A stretch of 64,000 nt of DNA from Yponomeuta sedellus (GCA_934045075.1 OW203751.1:1306822-1370821); one strand, 5' to 3'; numbered from the stretch's first letter, positions 22,379-33,137 are shown. Made by a program: numbers and translations. Notes: generated by a model from the sequence alone, not told the origin.

Positions 22379-23287
22379 GTTAGCGAATGTGTGTGTCCCT
22401 GTATGTAGCGGGAGTGTGGGTGTGTGAGTATGTTTGCGTGTTAGTGAATTATGTTGTTATTGAACTGTAACCGAACTGACGTTTCCTGGTAAGGTCTTGA
22501 TGGAATTTTTTTTGGTCTTTCTGGAGGTCCGCGCTGTAAAAACAAAATCTATTGCAAGTCCGACCCAAATTGCATCATGCAGCGACGTGTTAAACAAATG
22601 TCACTATATTTTTTTGAACTTTAAAAAAATATATGTTTTAAGAATGAAAAACCGACTGCAGAACTGTTTGAGAAAACTATAGCCGGTGATGTTCACGTCT
22701 TTAAGCTAACGCAAAAGTTATGACCGTTAACCGAAAAAAAGGTCAAAACAAAGTACAGATAAGTCCATAACCAATATTGTAAAACATATAAATGTCACCG
22801 GAAGATAACAAGATCCGCAAGTATATAAATTACCTAGGAAATTTATAAACTTTCGTAGGATTGTAAACGAGAGATAAATTGTATTGTTTTACGCCCACAT
22901 TTTCACAAATTAATTTATTTGCAAAGTCTCGTGGTTAATTTATAAACTAACGGATATCCATTCGTAAGATTCTAAACAGTTCGATCAATCGCAGAAGAGG
23001 TTCTTATTTTACGCTTTTATAAAATACGGCAAATAACAAACTGCTCTCTAAATCATTCATGCCTGTATTTTCTTCTCCAAATAAAAAAAATAAAATAAAA
23101 TTTTATTCAGAATAACACAGAAACTGTTACCTATTTAACGCGACAAATAAAACTCGGTGTCCATTTATAAATTCTCTATCATTTTGGAAAGTAAATGGAC
23201 AAAAAACCTCCAAACTTAGTCTCTTCACATTTTTGTTACTTAATTTTTAGGCTGGCAAAGGTTAGTACTTTATGCGGCATTGTATCT
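22379..23287. other. 900-bp AT-rich stretch without recognised feature
   Basis: No long frame, no TIR and no SINE word was found. One of the few long stretches free of known repeats. Confidence 0.5.
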
Positions 23288-23550
23288 TCTTCAGGCTATA
23301 TAATATTATTATTAGTCCACTGCTGGACATAGCCCTCTCCTAATGAGCGTATTGGGTTGTGCCATAATTGGGAGGAATTGCCCGGAATCCCCACGCTGTG
23401 CATGCGGGTTAGGGATCGCAGTTTGGTGGAGTTCTATGCAGGGCGCTGCTGCCCGCCCCCCGGTTTGTGTCCCTTAGTCGCCTTTTACGACACCCGCGGG
23501 AAGAATATGGGTTGGTGCTATTCTCTAGGCCGACACCACAAGCCAGCATT
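23288..23550 (-). repeat. F repeat
   Basis: TCTTCTTCAGGCTATATAAT to CTCTAGGCCGACACCAC. Confidence 0.7.
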
Positions 23551-23649
23551 GCGATTGCAATGCGGCATTGTATACGCTTCTATAATAAAATCCCTGAAGA
23601 TATATTAAGCTTGCCTGAAACGCGGTTCAAAAATGTGTAAAATACAATT

Positions 23650-23865
23650 TGTGCTAAAAGGGCTACTATAGCATAAAGGATTATTTAGATGACAATGATG
23701 TCTGGAATTAAAGCCACTACAATGCATGAGTTCTATAATAATAATATTTTTTTATAATAATTATGTAAACTCTGTTAATTAAGGACTTTAAAAAGATGGA
23801 GTTTTTCTGTACAATTTTTCTCCAAAATGATCTAGATTTTGCAATGGACACCTGAGGGTAATTTA
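23650..23865 (+). repeat. J repeat
   Basis: GACAATGATGTCTGGAATTA to GATCTAGATTTTGCAATGGA; 3' end cut. Confidence 0.65.
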
Positions 23866-23878
23866 TAGTTTATGTCTA

Positions 23879-24062
23879 ATCTATCTATAATATAAAAATT
23901 AATTCCTGAATGTGTTGGTATGCGCAAATCTCGAAAGCAGCTGAACCGATTTCGCTAATTCTTTTTTTAGAAAATTCCTTGAAGTACGAGGATGGTTCTT
24001 ATGGAGAGAAAAATTAACGAATCGACTGTTAGGCGGTACGAAGTTCCTGGGTCAGCTAGTTT
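23879..24062 (+). mobile_element. Helitron, short non-autonomous
   Basis: Starts near TATAATATAAAAATTAAT, contains AGCAGCTGAACCGATTTCGC and ends GGGTCAGCTAGT; CTAG/T is the Helitron 3' end form seen widely in Lepidoptera. Confidence 0.65.
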
Positions 24063-24540
24063 TGAATAAAATAGTTTGATCTGATTGATTTGATTTATAA
24101 CTTTCATACTTCCACACTTTTGTACAGATTCGACCTTCGTCTGGATTTGATCGGTAATAAAAATCTGCGGAAAGTCATGCGATCTTGATCTTTTTTATTG
24201 CAGTCCCCTATCAGAGGTTGGCAACCAAGGATCCTCTAAAGCAGCGGTCGGCAACCTTTTGACATTGTTGCGAAATAAACTAAAGGCGCACTTGCGATAT
24301 TAACCCTGGAAGCCGGGTACATTAACCAAATACATAGATAGAAAGAATATTCTTTCTTTCTGGCTGCCTCGTATCAAATGACAGCTCCTTCCAGAGCTAA
24401 TGCACTAATACCGTCACTCAATGATACTGAATTATAATTACACAACACTTTTTCTAAGACTACATGTACTGACAAACAAAAATTTTACCTAATATACATT
24501 GTAACAAAAAACAAAATCTTTTGCGCGATGCAGTTTCAGA
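24063..24540. other. No gene; possible hAT end
   Basis: AGCAGCGGTCGGCAACCTTT at 24,241 looks like a hAT left end but no right end was found. Confidence 0.35.
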
Positions 24541-24900
24541 GGTCAGCGCCCTCTAGTGAGCTTAGTCTTAAACACATTCTATATCACAGGGGGGGAGGGG
24601 GAGGGAGGTGGTGAATGCTCATGCATAACAGCACAGACCCGGCAGTGCTGCCAATGTGGGGCTCACAAGGAGTACGCCTACCCACTAAACACCGCCTTGA
24701 AGCTGGCTTTGGTCCTAAGGACTCCTAAGCCCACATCGGGAGCGCCCCCCTCGAGTCCGAGGAGGGCGCGCAGCGGAGTTCCCTAGAGGAGCGTCCGCTT
24801 AGGACAGTTCGTTACAAGATTTTAGGGGATTTTAGGGTTGGGGTCGGGGGCTGCGACTGACTGGCATTGAGCCTCTAGTAGGTGGTCCAGATCAGATGAA
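24541..24900 (+). other. GC-rich block with 76-codon frame
   Basis: Frame 24,556-24,786 includes CCQCGAHKEYAYPLNTALKL. The sharp change in composition suggests a fragment of a retroelement 5' region. Not recognised. Confidence 0.3.
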
Positions 24901-24923
24901 TTTGTGATAACCTTGTCTTTTTA

Positions 24924-25140
24924 CCGGCGGTAGCTCAGTTTGTACAACAATGGACTCGCAAGGGAGAGACCCAGGTTCGATCCCCAGTGCGGGCATGTAC
25001 CAATGACTTTGTTTACTTTCGAAGTTACGTACATTTACGAATTTGTAGTCGCAGTAGCACACGCTAACTGTGAAGGAAAGCATCGTGAGGAAATCCGCAG
25101 TTTGGTTGGCTCCGCACGTATTGTAAATAATTTACTTTTT
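24924..25140 (+). repeat. D SINE
   Basis: GGCGGTAGCTCAGTTTGTAC head, B box GGTTCGATCCCC, then GTACCAATGACTTTGTTTAC and CATCGTGAGGAAATCCGC. Confidence 0.72.
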
Positions 25141-25147
25141 GTTCGCT

Positions 25148-25496
25148 GAATGTCAATCATTATCATCATATCAACCCTTGTATGTCCCCACTGCTGGGGC
25201 ACGGGAAGGTTAGGCCATACTCCACCACGGGGGCCAAGTCCGGGAAGGTGGAGGATTGTAAGACAATGGCGAGCCTTACTGTCAGAAGTTATCAAGCCGC
25301 CCATAAGGCATCTGATATGGCTTAACGACAGCCATTATGTGACAGCCGGCACCAAAGGCTCAACGTGCCTTGCGAAGCACGGAAGCGCTCGGAAAAATGC
25401 CACTAGCGGTAGTCACGGGACGGTCACCCATCCTGTACCTGACCGCGCCTGTTCTTGCAAGTGATTGATTCCAATCACTCGGTTCGCCTAGGCCAC
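25148..25496 (-). repeat. S5 SINE, form A
   Basis: Complete body and head in reverse; a short deletion in the GGTCTCTTCC segment near 25,205. Confidence 0.8.
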
Positions 25497-25499
25497 ATT

Positions 25500-25660
25500 G
25501 TACATTGACACACTTCGTAAAATCGTGAATGTCAATGTACAATGTAAAATGTAAGCCGCTGCCTCCGGGCCGTAGTGTAGTGGAGAAAAAGGCAGCGGGA
25601 AAAAAAACTCTACTCTGACCATCTTTTCTCAAATCATCTTAAACTAATACTTTAGTTGCC
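25500..25660 (+). repeat. E repeat fragment
   Basis: GTCAATGTACAATGTAAAAT to CAAATCATCTTAAACTAATA. Confidence 0.68.
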
Positions 25661-25699
25661 ACCTGCTACTGTCTGCTTCTGTCGCTTTTTTTTTAAGTA

Positions 25700-25960
25700 G
25701 GACAGGTTACACTTGACCCCAGTCACGCCTGATGGTAAGCGAAGACGGGGTCTACGATGTTACGTACTTGCCTGTTAAATTCCGGTTCACTCTACTTTCA
25801 AAGATAGCCAGGTTATATGTCTCCGGAAAGACAGACGATGGCAGCGTGTTCCACAACTTTGCTGTTCTTATTGTGAAAGAATTCGCGAATCGCTGGGTGC
25901 GGATTCGCGGAATTTCGACGACAAAAGCGTGCACTCGAGCCGATCGTCTGGCGGTCCGAT
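25700..25960 (-). pseudogene. Jockey/CR1-like LINE C-terminal fragment
   Basis: Minus frame 25,752-25,934 reads TQRFANSFTIRTAKLWNTLP then VFPETYNLAIFESRVNRNL, the terminal motif of a Jockey/CR1-type reverse transcriptase ORF. Truncated at its 5' side. Confidence 0.6.
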
Positions 25961-26251
25961 GGAAGAAGAAGAAGGAAACTATTAATTTAACGCCACATAG
26001 ACATACAAAATTGGACAGGAAAGGAAAATACAGAAAAGAAAGCAGGAGTAAAACAAAAGCAGAAGAAAAGAGGAACTACAGATGAATGAAATGGACATAA
26101 ATTCCAACGCTACACAGTATGTCGATGCAGCGGCAAAAAGGCCTCATGCTCAGTATAAGCTGAGGGTTTGCACCCACAACACTGATTTTCAGCAAGGGCT
26201 TGGGGGTCTAAGTTCATGTAGCTCTCCAAAATACAAAAGTATGCGTCTGCC

Positions 26252-26381
26252 CGAAGCGCTCGTGGCCTATCCGAATCGAGTGATTTGAATCAATCACTTT
26301 AGTTAGGCCACAACAGGCGCGGTCAGGTTCAGGATGGGCGAACGTCTCGTGACTACCACTACCACTAGTGGCATTTTTTCC
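26252..26381 (+). repeat. S5 head fragment
   Basis: CGAAGCGCTCGTGGCCTATC to GTGGCATTTTTTCC; contains AGTTAGGCCACAACAGGCGC and GATGGGCGAACGTC. Confidence 0.75.
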
Positions 26382-26431
26382 TGTCCTACTTAAATAAATA
26401 AATACTTTGTAATAAAGCAACAGTAGCTGAC

Positions 26432-26520
26432 AGTAAGATAAGATAAGGATATTATTTATTGTATACCGGAAAAATAGTTACAAAAACGGCAGATACAAAA
26501 GATCAAATACAATTGGTAGC
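26432..26520 (-). repeat. LINE 3'-end fragment
   Basis: AGATAAGATAAGGATATTAT followed by TATACCGGAAAAATAGTTAC, about 90 bp nearly identical to 16.32 kb. Confidence 0.55.
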
Positions 26521-26657
26521 ACGTGGCAACTAAAGTATTAGTTTAAGATGATTTGAGAAAAGATGGTCAGAGTAGAGTTTTTTTCCCGCTGCCTTTTTCT
26601 CCACTACACTACGGCCCGAAGGGAGCGGATTACATTTTACATTGTACATTGACATTC
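26520..26657 (-). repeat. E repeat fragment
   Basis: GCAACTAAAGTATTAGTTTA to GTACATTGACATTCA; reverse of 25.5 kb, about 1 kb away. Confidence 0.68.
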
Positions 26658-26960
26658 ACGAAGCGCTCGTGGCCTAGCCGAATCGAGTGATTTGAATCAA
26701 TCACTTTAGTTAGGCCACAACAGGCGCGGTCAGGTTCAGGATGGGCGACCGTCTCGTGACTACCACGAGTGGCATTGTTTCCGAGCGCTTCAGTGCTTCG
26801 CAAGGTACGTTAAGCCATGTCAGAGGCCTTAGGGCGGCTTGTTAACTTCTTATAGTAAGGCTCCTGAAACCCCGACTTGGCCCCGTGGTGGAGTACGGCC
26901 TAACCTTCCTGCGATGCAGGAAGAGACCCGTGCCCCAGCAGTGGGGTCATACAAGGGTGT
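26658..26960 (+). repeat. S5 SINE, form A
   Basis: Head nearly identical to 26.25 kb (same AGTTAGGCCACAACAGG variant), so the two are probably one subfamily. Internal deletions; ends ATACAAGGGTG. Confidence 0.78.
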
Positions 26961-27424
26961 CCATCGAAGCCCTTCGCCAAGACAGACAGACTGCCACTTC
27001 GATTCGTCCTATTAGCGGGATTGTCGTTTTATAAATAAAACATATGTATCGCCGGGGCTTATCTGCCGCTGTATTATCAACAATTACAAGTTGGGTACAT
27101 ATTTTATGCTCGTTACTAAGTTAACATGTATTAGATCATTCGTGGTCTTCATGCGGCGGTGAACGGACGTTTCGCGGGTTGATAGCTCGTTTGAAAAGTG
27201 TTTTAGCGGAGCTCAGAGCTTCATGTTTGAATTCCCTGCGGGCGGTGTGGCTATGTGTGCCAACAGCTGGCTGAGTAGAGTAAAGAGTGTGAATTGTCTG
27301 AAGAAGTTTTTGAAGTACTTCTTTGTGTTCAGCGTGTTTCTGTCTAGCGGAACGGGGCGCGTTGTGTTGGGGATCAGTGGTTGTTTTGTGTGGATGTCCT
27401 GCGACAACTAAAATGGAACTTCTA
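26961..27424 (+). other. Non-repetitive block with 62-codon frame
   Basis: Frame 27,223-27,411 has a hydrophobic stretch (FLKYFFVFSVFLSS) after a basic segment. No known family. It could be a 5' exon of a host gene or chance. Confidence 0.2.
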
Positions 27425-27488
27425 GGTCAGGATTCACGATAAGTATTTGTGTTAAGTAGTGGTCAGGATTTGCGATATGCATTTGTGT
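27425..27488. repeat. Short tandem duplication
   Basis: GGTCAGGATT...ATTTGTGT occurs twice, 36 bp apart, just before an S5 copy. Confidence 0.6.
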
Positions 27489-27490
27489 AA

Positions 27491-27830
27491 TCGCTCGCAG
27501 CCCCGGCTGCCTGAGTGATCGTAAACGATCACGAAGGTTAAGCAACACAGGGCGCGTTCAGTGCACGGATGGGTGACCGTCTATGACTAACCCTAATGTT
27601 TTTTTCCGAGCGGTTCACGTTAAGCATTTGGTGCCGGCTGCCGCCCGTAGATGGCCAAGTCAGAGACGTATGGGCGGCTTCAAAACTTCTGACAGTAAGA
27701 CCAGCCACTAGTCTTGCAAGCCTCCACCAATCCATCCTTCACTCTGTGGTGGAGTATGGCCTATACCTTCCTCAGGGAAGAGACCCGTGCCCCTCGGTGG
27801 GGACATAATGGGTGGATGATGATGATGATT
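27491..27830 (+). repeat. S5 SINE, form B, full length
   Basis: CGATCACGAAGGTTAAGCAA, then GTGCACGGATGGGTGACCGT: the closest 5S match in the window. Ends in GATGATGATGAT. Confidence 0.82.
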
Positions 27831-27853
27831 TGTGTTTATTGTATAGTATTTGC

Positions 27854-28074
27854 GAAGCAGCGGTAGCCCAATGGATGGAACAATGCACTCGGAAGCGATC
27901 GACCCAGGTTCTATTCCCAGAGCGGGCATGTACCAATGACTTTGTTTTCTATGTTATGTACAATAATGTGAAGTTATAGTAGTAATACCACTAGCTTACT
28001 GAAGGAAAACGTCGTGAGGAAACCTGAGTGTCTGCGGGTCAAATACGCTTAAAATTGCCAATCCGCGGTGGGCC
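27854..28074 (+). repeat. D SINE
   Basis: AGCAGCGGTAGCCCAATGGA, then CATGTACCAATGACTTTG and CGTCGTGAGGAAACCTGAGT. Confidence 0.72.
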
Positions 28075-28075
28075 T

Positions 28076-28222
28076 GTTTAGAGGCTAAAAATTTCACCTA
28101 TGCCGGGATTCGAACCCGCAACCTCTGGCTATCCGTGCCATGGGTGAAATTTTTAGCCTCTAAATAGGTTTTTAAATTTGTCCTTAGCACGGATTAGTGC
28201 ATTAAAAATAAAAATAGTATTA
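28076..28222. repeat. T307, reverse and forward halves fused
   Basis: Reverse half to CTATCCGTGCCA (28,140) joined directly to the + end GGGTGAAATTTTTAGCCTC. The junction lies inside the tRNA-like core. Confidence 0.7.
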
Positions 28223-28365
28223 TTATCAAGTAGGTTTAACACATTGTTGACACATAACATTTTCATCACAGAATTGATAAAATTTTTCAATGAGTATTTT
28301 TTTGTCATTTTCTTACCCTAACTTGCACACTAGGATTCCCTGTGTCGTGCAAGCTAGTCTCTTAT

Positions 28366-29205
28366 TTCAACGTAAAGAATTTACATTCTGTTTGCTGAAT
28401 ATCAATGTACAGTGTAAAATGTAAGCCGCTGCCTTCGGGCCGTAGTGTAGTGGAGAAAAAGGCAGCGGAAAAAAAACTTTAGTCTGACCTTTATCAAATC
28501 GTCTTAAACCTAATACATCATGTTGTCACCCATATGATATGATTCCATGATTGCCATCAATAACTTTAAATGCCTAAGCATTAGTTAATTGTCTTAAAAG
28601 TAGGGATAACTTTAGTGCAGCGGCCAGACACACGAACAGCACTCGTTCACGAGCATAAAGCTGGGCGCATGCTGAGACGCAGGCGACGCAGCACAGCGCA
28701 GCAGTACAGTTCAGTAAAGGGCAGGGCAGTTGAGGCAAAAATAGGCCCCCACCGCAAGCTGCAACGAAACTATTCGCTCCATTCCATGGCAATTGAATAG
28801 TCTGGATGATTTGTATCATCAAACAAGGTTAACAGCGAACTAATTCAATTAAATGTTCTGTCATTGCAAAAAAAATTTTACTAAACACGCCTCGACGTGC
28901 ACGCATCGCGCAGAAATCTGTGCCGGCACTACAACGAGACGAAGAGCAGGGCAGACAGACACATGTCATGTCTGCGTCGCACATGCCTGCGTCGCACATG
29001 CCTGCGCCGCAGCGTACGTAGCTCAATGACGTTCCATGCTTTACAAAATCTGCGCTGCCCTGCGCTGCCCGGCGCTGCGCTGTGCTGCGTCGCCTGCGTC
29101 TCAGCATGCGCCCAGCCTAACGCAGTGGTCAGCCATCATTATTTTCAACCATTTTGGAGGGAGATAGATGAGGCCACAACGCCACCATTCAATGACTAGC
29201 AACGC
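28366..29205 (+). repeat. E repeat interrupted by TIR element
   Basis: CGTAAAGAATTTACATTCTG to CGAGCATAA, insert, then TAACGCAGTGGTCAGCCATC to AACGCCACCATTC. Confidence 0.72.
28660..29116 (+). mobile_element. GC-rich TIR element inserted in an E repeat
   Basis: 457 bp with perfect 43-bp TIRs starting GCTGGGCGCATGCTGAGACG. It interrupts an E repeat whose uninterrupted form is seen at 9.09 kb; the comparison gives TAA on both sides as the target duplication. The interior has repeated GCTGCG/GCACATGCCTGCGTC words. TAA would fit a Harbinger-type integrase, but the TIR start is not one I can assign. Confidence 0.75.
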
Positions 29206-29332
29206 TCATGCCTAACCCCTGTTTATCGTACATCGTAAGTCGATGAATCGGTAAGAGTTGTAGAGGCAATTGATGAATTGAATGCAGTGAGTCATACATA
29301 TAGCATTTGTAAGTTTGACTCAGTCTGGGTGT

Positions 29333-29985
29333 ATTTACATGCTTGTGATGTCCTTGCAGGGTTATCGTAGCACAGGCAGTGTAGGGCGTAGTTAACTACT
29401 TTTTTGTAATCAGATTACTAACTGCTATTAAAAGTAGTTAACTACATGTAGTTATGGTTACCTACATGTAGTTGACTACAGTAATCAAACTACATTAAGT
29501 AGTTGTAAATTTGATTGCTGTAATTGCTGTAATCATAACTACTTATGATTACTGATTATTAGCTGAGTTGTAAAAACGTATATTTCACACTGCCAATTAC
29601 ATAAACTACCCTGCTTGCGTCGCACCAAAAAAAAAACACATGTACCCGACATGCAGGGAGTAGATAGTGCGCTCTAACTACCTACGTAGCAAACGACAAG
29701 TCGATGCATAAACTACACGCGCGCCACGCCTTTGTTTTTTTATACGCAAATTATGCCGTTACAAAAAGTAATCTTGCAATCGTGATTGCAACTACAATTT
29801 GCAGTTAGTAATCAAAATGTTTAACTACTTATTCTGATTACTTCATGTAGTTTGTAATCGTGATTATCAACTACTTTATGTAATCGTAGTTAGTAATTAG
29901 TAGTTAGATTACAGTAATTAGCATTTTGCCCCAGACTGCGCACAGGTATCCTAGTTTGGGGCCAGGACAGATGATTGTGTAGTTA
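29333..29985 (+). repeat. B SINE tail split by the hAT-like MITE
   Basis: TTACATGCTTGTGATGTCCT before and CACAGGTATCCTAGTTTGGG after the insert at 29,377-29,938. Confidence 0.7.
29377..29938 (+). mobile_element. hAT-like MITE with 8-bp target duplication, inserted in a B SINE
   Basis: Ends CAGTGTAGGGC and (reverse) CAGTCTGGGGC; flanks AGCACAGG (29369-29376) and CGCACAGG (29939-29946) match 7 of 8. The 562-bp interior has no ORF and is built of GTAGTTAACTAC/GTAATC words on both strands, so it can fold extensively. The flanks rejoin into the B SINE sequence ACACAGGTATCCTAGT. Confidence 0.75.
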
Positions 29986-30276
29986 AGAATAAGAATAAAA
30001 AGAATTTTATTGCCTCATCAAAAACAACTTAAAAAAAGTAAGACTTAAAATATATTATAAAAATAAGGTGGTGCTGACCCGGGTCAGCCCCGGACAGCGC
30101 TGGTTTTCAGCCACTGCCTTCTGACTGAGTTATTTTTATTGTATGTATTACGGTTCGGGCGATAGAGCAAAAACAGCAATAAGGTCTTATTAATGATAAT
30201 AATGCCTTTATTCAAACAAAACGTACACATTCAGAGCGGTTCTCTGCCTTTTCGCAGAAACATTTTCGGCCGATTA
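29986..30276. other. No gene seen
   Basis: AATAAGAATAAAAAGAATTT and CTGACCCGGGTCAG (palindrome at about 30,075) are the only marks. Confidence 0.4.
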
Positions 30277-30570
30277 TAATTTTTATACTATTCTTATTTT
30301 TAATGCACTAACCCGTGCTAAGGACAATTTAAAAAAACCTATTTAGAGCCTAAAAATTTCACCCATGCCGGGATTCGAAACCGCGACCTCTGGCTATCCG
30401 TGCCAGCGCTCTATCCAACTGAGCTAATGGGCGACTCACCGGCATCAGTGAAATTTCGAACCTCTTTACACTATTCTCTGTATTACGTACAGGCAGCGAC
30501 ATTTGGCTGAAGTAAATTGCATCACTTACAGCCCCGAGTACCTACTTTGCAGTTAGGTTTTTACATAGGA
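30277..30570 (-). repeat. T307, nearly full reverse unit
   Basis: TTTTAATGCACTAACCCGTG start to CGAGTACCTACTTTGCAGTT. Confidence 0.78.
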
Positions 30571-30614
30571 ATATTTTATGCGAAAAGGCAGCACACCATT
30601 CATAACATTGAACA

Positions 30615-30886
30615 CGAAGCGCTCGTGGCCTAGGCGAACCGAGTGGTTGGAATCAATCACTTGAGTTAAGCAACTACAGGCGCGGTCAGGTGCAGGACGG
30701 GTGACCGTCCCGTGACTACCGCTTGTGACATTTTTCCGAGCGCTTCCGTGCTTCGCAAGGCACTTCTTCTTCTTCAGGCTATATTATGTAGTCCACTGCT
30801 GGACATAGCCCTCCCCTAATGTGCGCCATAGCACCCTGTCTTCAGCTTGCCGCATCCAGCATCTCACAAGGCACGTTAAGCTGTTA
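30615..30886 (+). repeat. S5 head, interrupted by a G fragment
   Basis: GAAGCGCTCGTGGCCTAGGC to GCAAGGCAC; resumes CAAGGCACGTTAAGCTG at 30,867 after the G insert. Confidence 0.75.
30764..30866 (-). repeat. G (RTE-type LINE 3' end) inserted in S5, 8-bp target duplication
   Basis: TTCTTCTTCTTCAGGCTATA start (the reversed tail) to GCCGCATCCAGCATCTCA. CAAGGCAC flanks both sides (30756-30763 and 30867-30874). Confidence 0.78.
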
Positions 30887-31067
30887 TTGATTACCCTACA
30901 ACCTATTCTTAGGCGTATCAAATACACACTAAAAAATGATAAAAATGTCCTGAAAAACCGATGTTCGATGGCGAAGCTCCTCGTGTGGAGCCCACGATCT
31001 GAGGCAGACCGCTGGAATTGGTTGGATGAGAATGGCCGAGGCATATGCAAAAAAACTGATGATGCAT

Positions 31068-31332
31068 GTGGTGCCGCCCATAAGGCAGGGGCGGGCCTTA
31101 CTTTCAGAAGTTATCGAGCCGCCCCATAAGGCCTCTGACATGGCTTAACGACCGCCATTATATGACAGCCGGCACCAACGGCTTAGCGTGCCTTGCGAAG
31201 CACGGATGTGCTCGGAAAAATGCCACTAGCGGTAGTCACGGTTTCGCTCACCCGCCCCGTACCTGACCGCGCCCTGCTTAACCAAGTGATTGATTCCAAT
31301 CACTCGATTCCGCTAGGCCACGAATGCTTCTT
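31068..31332 (-). repeat. S5 SINE, 3'-truncated
   Basis: From GCCGCCCATAAGGC to CCGCTAGGCCACGAATGCTTC (last 20 bases head of S5, reversed). Confidence 0.75.
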
Positions 31333-31650
31333 ACTTTACTTAACAGTTGGTAATTATTCGCAATAAACAAGTAGGCGGCGGTTGATACATTTTTATTTTT
31401 TTATCATTAACGGCGTTTCCGGTGGCACATGACTTTTCCCTGTTATTTTTATTGCTTATCAAACTCCCTCTCGCATCTATGAAGTGTGGGTATATTTTTT
31501 ATTAAACGCTTATATCAGGTTTCCGGCCCGACCCCCGTTCCTCGTGTGCCAATAATATGCTAATCTACCGGTAAAAGGTTATATTATTATTATTTTAATT
31601 CCTTATTGCATTTATATGAGTAAATGTGCAAGGGCGCGCGTTTCTTGTGT
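31333..31650. other. No gene seen
   Basis: AT-rich spacer between S5 and M. Confidence 0.5.
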
Positions 31651-31758
31651 CTGAGTGCTTAGTGCGAGTTTGACAGATCCAATCGAATAACACTGTCACA
31701 CAATAACACTGGCAAAACGCTGTCACAGTACGAGTACATCTCGCACTCGCGTTTAGAT
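31651..31758 (-). mobile_element. M element fragment
   Basis: Starts CTGAGTGCTTAGTGCGAG then GATCCAATCGAATAACAC, the reverse complement of the M right end, with internal deletions. Confidence 0.6.
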
Positions 31759-31844
31759 AACAGGTAAGTTTAAGAGTGAGATAGGTACCTACTTTAAAAG
31801 TGTTGTGGTTATTATTTTTAGAATGAGTGCAGTTTGAGAATAAA

Positions 31845-32012
31845 TAAAAGCCAGTTAAGTGCGAGGCGGACTCGCGCACGAAGGGCTCCGTACCATTATC
31901 TAAGCAACGTCTGAATATTTGAAGTGTCTACCTATTGCCGTTATTAGCAAGCAAAAAACGGCAAAATAATCATGTTTCTTGTATGGAAGCCCCCCTTAAA
32001 TACCTATTTACC
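31845..32012 (+). repeat. Lepidopteran repeat fragment
   Basis: AGTGCGAGGCGGACTCGCGC, ACGAAGGGCTCCGTACCATT and TATGGAAGCCCCCCTTAAAT, words I know as widespread in moth and butterfly genomes. Confidence 0.5.
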
Positions 32013-32015
32013 TAC

Positions 32016-32323
32016 CTACTCGATCGCGTTAACGTAAACTCATATTTCTATGGCATCGAGGAAGCGCCACCTAGCGACAAGTATGGAGATTAAAATTGCT
32101 GAGTGCGAGTTGTAATGGTTTACGTTGAGAAGTGAACACGTTTACCAGCCAAAACACGAATAAACGCGAGTGCGAGTTATACTGTGACAGCGTTTTGCCA
32201 GTTCGAACGGTTAACTTACTCATACTCACTACTCAATGCTCGATTAACGCGGTAGTAAAGTTATTCGATTGGATCTGTCAAACTCGCACTAAGCACTCTG
32301 ATCCAATCGAATAACTTTACTAG
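32016..32323 (+). mobile_element. M element copy 4, left end lost, right end followed by inverted piece
   Basis: From ACTCGATCGCGTTAACGTAA to CACTAAGCACTCTG it matches copies 1-2. The 23 bp after it (ATCCAATCGAATAACTTTAC) invert part of its own right end. The left TIR is replaced by unrelated repeat. Confidence 0.65.
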
Positions 32324-33054
32324 GTATAGGTGCTGGGCAAGCCTACACCATCTATAAAACCATGACCCAGGCACTACAGCGTCGGAGTGGTCCCTTCACC
32401 CATCTAGTGTGAGTGAAGATACCACTGGACGCTGTATAAATCATCTCATTAAGTAGATGCAAAAAAAAGGCCAAAAAAAGGCCTGCAGTATTTAACGTAA
32501 GAAACTGAAATATACTGACTTCGCTAAGCAAGTACATAGGATGGCTGCAAAATTTGCACATTAAAAAAATATTTTCCGCTTTTAATTCGTAGCGGTGAAA
32601 ACGCTATCCGCCATATTGAAAGCATCTTTGGTTTGTAAACAAACATCTGTCAGCCAGAGCCAGTGGACATTGATTATTATAGGGCTTACATCTAAGTGAT
32701 CTTCACATAAATACACCCGAGTTTCAGTCGATAAAGTATCGCGGTCCAATTTAGAAAGTTTGAGCCAATTTCTCGTATGTTTATTTTACTGGGTACGCAC
32801 ACAAAACCATAACTTTTTGGGGGTTTTTTTTGACATGTTTTTGCATTCTCGAACAATGCAATAATGATAATTGCCATATTTTGGATGTAAACTCAATGAA
32901 ATCATGGTTGCGTTGTTGTTGTTTCACTATGCTCACAGATCACTCACAAATGTTAAATATCAAATTTTGTTTAGAAGTCTTCAGGTCATCAAACCATAGA
33001 CAAAAATGGCTGACCACGTTTTTGGCTGTTTAGCAAAACAAAGTTTAAAATTTA
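32324..33054. other. No gene seen
   Basis: Mixed composition, short frames only; no repeat recognised. Confidence 0.45.
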
Positions 33055-33137
33055 TTTTTTTAAAAACCTATTTAGAGGCTAAAAATTCCACCCATGCCGG
33101 GATTCGAACCCGCGACCCCTGGCGATACGTGGCATGT
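33055..33137 (-). repeat. T307 3' fragment
   Basis: AAACCTATTTAGAGGCTAAA to CGACCCCTGGCGATACGTGG. Confidence 0.65.

Noticed and set aside
24241..24262. Complete hAT element starting CAGCGGTCGGCAACC
   Set aside because: No matching right end or 8-bp duplication was found within 1 kb.
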